A DNA stretch of 7,243 nt from Verrucomicrobia bacterium UBA3750 (GTDB taxonomy: Bacteria > Verrucomicrobiota > Kiritimatiellia > RFP12 > UBA1067), in NCBI GenBank assembly GCA_002371755.1, contig DFGM01000047.1, positions 1-7,243 of the forward strand, given 5' to 3'. The position numbers and the translations under genes are program-made. A model generated the notes under the pieces. It worked only from the letters and a program-made list of their open reading frames with translations. It was not told where the DNA came from and searched no databases. Shown one piece after another: positions 4,678 to 7,243 of this stretch (within the stretch, counting starts at the first letter, position 1; every line of letters starts with the position of its first letter).

Positions 4678-6915
4678 TTACTTTGCTATTTCAAAGTGGA
4701 TGGGCTTGCCGGAGTCCGAATCGGGAGCGATCCAGGCAGTCCAGAAACCGGGCTCGAGAGTATACTTGCCGTTCACCCAGTAGCCGAGGGAGTCGATCGG
4801 GACGGCGATTTCGACTTTTTTCGTCTCGCCCGGAGCGAGGGCGACGCGCTGGAAGCCCTTGAGTTCGCGGCGTGGGCGGACGGTTTTGGCGACTTCATCG
4901 TGCACATAGACCTGGACGACTTCGGTGCCGTGGCGCGAGCCGGTGTTCTTGACATCGAGAGTGAATACGACATTATCGCCATCCACCGTTGCCGACTCGT
5001 TCGAGTAGGCGAAAGTCGTGTAGGCGAGGCCGAAGCCGAAGGGGTAGAGAGCCGTGGCCGGCACATCGACATACCGCGAAGAGTATGGACGGCCGTTCGG
5101 GAACTTCGCATCGTAGCGGGCCTCGCGTCCGGTGATTGTGCGGGAATAGAACTGCGGGCATGTGCCGGTGGCGCGGGGCATATCCGTGGTGAGGCGTCCC
5201 CATGGTTCGGAAATGCCGGTCAGGACATCTGCAAGGCCCCAACCGCCCGAGCCGCCGGGATTCCAGGCGTAGAGAATGGCGTCTGCCATTCCGGCGAGTT
5301 CCGGAAACGCCATGGGGCGCCCGCCGAAAACGACCGCGACGAGAGGCTTGCCGGTCTCTTTCACGGCTTCGGCCACTTTGAGCTGTTCGCCGGGAAGTTC
5401 GAGCCTGGCTACTGAATTGCCCTCGCCGGAGTTTTCCCAGTAGTCGCCAAAGCCGGCAATCACGATGTCCGCACCGGCAATCGCCGCTTTGACGGCGGCG
5501 ACATCCACGCGCCCCGTGAGCGTGTAGAGTCCGGTGTAGGCCACATCGGCGCCATCGGCCTTCAGGCCTTCGAGCAGAGTGGCGTTTTCAAAGTTGGACA
5601 AGTCTTTGGTGCTCCAGCATCCGAGCATCTGGTATGCGTCGCCGGAGATGTCGCCGAGAAGGGCGATGTGCGCAGGACGGCGTAAAGGCAGAATACCGTT
5701 GTTCTTCAGGAGGACGCACGACTTGCGCGCGGCTTCGCGTGCGAGGGCGCGGTTCGCGGCAAGGTCGATTCCTTTCTTTATCTCGCCTTCATCTATATAA
5801 GGATGGTCGAAGAGCCCGAGACGGTATTTCGTCCGCAAGACGTTGCGCACGGCGTCATCCACCGTCTTCATATCGACGATGCCTTTGGCGATGGAGTCCT
5901 TGAGGGTGTCGGGGAAGAAACTTGAGACCATCTCCATGTCTATGCCTGCGTTTATGGCCAAGGCGGCGGCCTCGGCGCCATCGGCAGCGACATTGTGGCG
6001 GATGAGCTCCAGTACGGCGTTGTAGTCCGAGATGGTCATGCCGTCGAAGCCGTATTCCGTGCGGAGGATGTCTTTAAGGAGATAGGAGTTGGCGGAGCAT
6101 GGAATGCCGTTATAGGAATGGAAGGCTGGCATGATTGTCGCGCAGCCGGCCTCGACAGCCTTCTTGAATGGCGGGAGGTAGGTTTCGCGCAAGGTGGAAT
6201 CGGCGAGTTCCACCTTGTTGTAGTCGCGCCCGCCCTGAGCCGCGCCATAGGCCACATAGTGTTTGGCGCAAGCAGCGATGTGGCGGCCATCGGCAAGATT
6301 CTCGCCCTGGAAGCCGCGAACGAGCGCGGCGCCCATAAGGCCGGTCAGGAGCGGGTCCGCCCCGCCGCCTTCGGCGATGCGGCCCCAACGGGCGTCCAGA
6401 GCGACGTCAAGCATCGGGGTGAAAGTCCAGTTCACGCCCAAAGCGATGGATTCTGGAGCCATGGCGGCAGCAATGCGCTCCCACAGATCCACATCCCAGG
6501 CGCATGACAGGGCGAGAGGAATGGGGTAGCATGTGGTCGCCGAGTGAATCATGTCGTGGCCGATGAGCAGCGGGATGCCCACGCCTTCCATGGCAGCCTT
6601 CTGCACGGCGTTGTATTTCTCGACGCCTGCTTTGCCGATAAGCGAGCCAAAACGGCCGCGCCGCGCGTTCTCAAGGAACTTTTCGCTTATGGCGAGGCCG
6701 GAGGCATCCTCGCTGGCTGCGACTTTCGCCGTTTTCCAGTGACACTGCCACAACTGCCCGAGCTTCTCGTCAAGCGTCAGACGGGAGAGCGTGGCTTCCA
6801 CGCGCGATTCGATGTCGCATGGGGTGGCGGCCGCTTGCGGCTTGTTGCAGTCTGTCGCGGCCGCGGCGACGCCTACCGCGCAGGAAGCCGCCGCAGCCAG
6901 GATGAGGTGCTTCAT
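4678..6915 (-). CDS. bglX: Secreted GH3 beta-glucosidase/xylosidase-type glycosidase (BglX-like)
   Basis: GH3 enzymes release terminal sugars from beta-linked oligosaccharides by a retaining mechanism; this one is exported, probably to the periplasm. It has 745 residues against about 765 for E. coli BglX. Residues 1-20 form a signal peptide. The TIM barrel spans ~35-365, with DARWGR (174-179), the sugar-binding CAKHY (216-220) and the nucleophile Asp297 in MTISDYNA. The alpha/beta sandwich covers ~395-600 and includes SGEGNSVARLELPGEQ (496-511), where Glu498 is the likely acid/base. A fibronectin III-like domain (~640-730) follows YPFGFGLAYTTF (624-635). The usual GEDP after the DxRWGR segment reads GADP here (185-188). 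The start is set by AAAGGGG six bases upstream and by the ATGA overlap with the GH2 gene. Glucose versus xylose specificity cannot be read from sequence. Confidence 0.93.
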   Translation of the reverse strand: MKHLILAAAASCAVGVAAAATDCNKPQAAATPCDIESRVEATLSRLTLDEKLGQLWQCHWKTAKVAASEDASGLAISEKFLENARRGRFGSLIGKAGVEKYNAVQKAAMEGVGIPLLIGHDMIHSATTCYPIPLALSCAWDVDLWERIAAAMAPESIALGVNWTFTPMLDVALDARWGRIAEGGGADPLLTGLMGAALVRGFQGENLADGRHIAACAKHYVAYGAAQGGRDYNKVELADSTLRETYLPPFKKAVEAGCATIMPAFHSYNGIPCSANSYLLKDILRTEYGFDGMTISDYNAVLELIRHNVAADGAEAAALAINAGIDMEMVSSFFPDTLKDSIAKGIVDMKTVDDAVRNVLRTKYRLGLFDHPYIDEGEIKKGIDLAANRALAREAARKSCVLLKNNGILPLRRPAHIALLGDISGDAYQMLGCWSTKDLSNFENATLLEGLKADGADVAYTGLYTLTGRVDVAAVKAAIAGADIVIAGFGDYWENSGEGNSVARLELPGEQLKVAEAVKETGKPLVAVVFGGRPMAFPELAGMADAILYAWNPGGSGGWGLADVLTGISEPWGRLTTDMPRATGTCPQFYSRTITGREARYDAKFPNGRPYSSRYVDVPATALYPFGFGLAYTTFAYSNESATVDGDNVVFTLDVKNTGSRHGTEVVQVYVHDEVAKTVRPRRELKGFQRVALAPGETKKVEIAVPIDSLGYWVNGKYTLEPGFWTAWIAPDSDSGKPIHFEIAK

Positions 6916-7243
6916 TTTGTTCCCCTTTCGATTACTTTCGCGTGTGCGGCCCTGAGGACGGCGGGGTTGTATTTCAAAACCTTGCGGTCGTAGGAGAGAA
7001 GACCGTTTATCTCGATTTCGACGTCGGTGGTCTGGGTGTAGATTGAGCCGGCGAGACCTTGTTCGGCGAAGTCGCCGAGTTTCTCCATCAGCCCGAGATA
7101 GGTCTTTTCAAGTCCTTCCGGGGTCTTAGTATCCTCTGTGCCGCCGTAGCCCCAGTCGTCGGTTCTTTCGCCGCCAAGCCCGGCAGCCTGATCGAAATTG
7201 CGCCAGACGTGGCCCTTTACGGGATGGCCGAGGCCGCCGAACT
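6912..7243 (-). CDS. Glycoside hydrolase family 2 enzyme, C-terminal part (5' end beyond window)
   Basis: The last 109 residues of a protein enter from the right edge. They begin FGGLGHPVKGHVW and include DDWGYGG and GLAGSIYTQTTDVEIEING, followed by LLSYDRKVLK. This matches the end of the TIM barrel in GH2 enzymes (beta-galactosidase, beta-mannosidase and beta-glucuronidase relatives), where 'YTQTTDVEGEVNG' is characteristic. The codon cut by the window edge ends in AG and directly precedes FGG, consistent with GAG for the catalytic nucleophile Glu of an EFGG motif; that is inference. The TGA stop overlaps the GH3 start as ATGA, so the two glycosidases are translationally coupled and likely act on the same glycan. 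Residues 1-109 of the visible part contain no export signal, because the N-terminus lies outside. The sugar specificity is undetermined. Confidence 0.85.
   Translation of the reverse strand, partial: FGGLGHPVKGHVWRNFDQAAGLGGERTDDWGYGGTEDTKTPEGLEKTYLGLMEKLGDFAEQGLAGSIYTQTTDVEIEINGLLSYDRKVLKYNPAVLRAAHAKVIERGTK
6922..6928 (-). promoter_or_regulatory. Ribosome binding site of the GH3 gene
   Basis: On the minus strand this reads AAAGGGG, six bases before the ATG at 6915, inside the end of the GH2 coding sequence. It supports the chosen start and translational coupling. Confidence 0.7.

Noticed and set aside
4492..5415. Plus-strand open frame of 307 codons across the GH3 and phytase-like genes
   Set aside because: It crosses the junction of two clear minus-strand genes and its protein has no recognisable domain; it mirrors their codon bias.

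Overview
The window is a GC-rich bacterial chromosome segment with four gene bodies plus one partial gene, in two convergent blocks. Three things loosely suggest a gut or anaerobic member of the PVC group (Kiritimatiellota, Lentisphaerota or Verrucomicrobiota): large secreted mosaic proteins with a VPLSW...YLAGLDP C-terminal module, a glycoside hydrolase cluster, and GC-rich intergenic repeats. A Bacteroidota relative is possible, because the PurF-like protein resembles (from memory) a second PurF paralogue common in Bacteroides. The assignment is an inference.

Left block, plus strand (1-2081): a GC-rich repeat and hairpin, an extended -10 promoter, then a divergent amidophosphoribosyltransferase (PurF family). 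A short DnaQ-like DEDDh 3'-5' exonuclease overlaps it by ATGA. The PurF-like protein keeps the PRPP-binding domain and all four cysteines expected for a B. subtilis-type 4Fe-4S cluster. It has lost the usual glutamine-site residues of the glutaminase domain and carries an extra C-terminal CxxCxxC.

Centre (2081-2264): two copies of a roughly 54-base GC-rich unit abutting the exonuclease stop codon, then a strong stem-loop that is probably the terminator of the opposing minus-strand operon. The hairpin in the first unit has the same GGGGTC loop as the hairpin near the window start, with compensatory changes in the stem.

Right block, minus strand (7243 down to 2265), probably one operon: the C-terminus of a glycoside hydrolase family 2 enzyme, overlapping by ATGA with a secreted GH3 beta-glucosidase-type enzyme, then 22 bases later a secreted mosaic protein with a phytase/esterase-like propeller. 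Together these look like a saccharide-degrading export operon; the glycan is not evident.

I found no CRISPR array, tRNA, rRNA, transposase or phage gene. The items most worth a second look are the altered PurF glutaminase site and the covarying hairpin repeat family.
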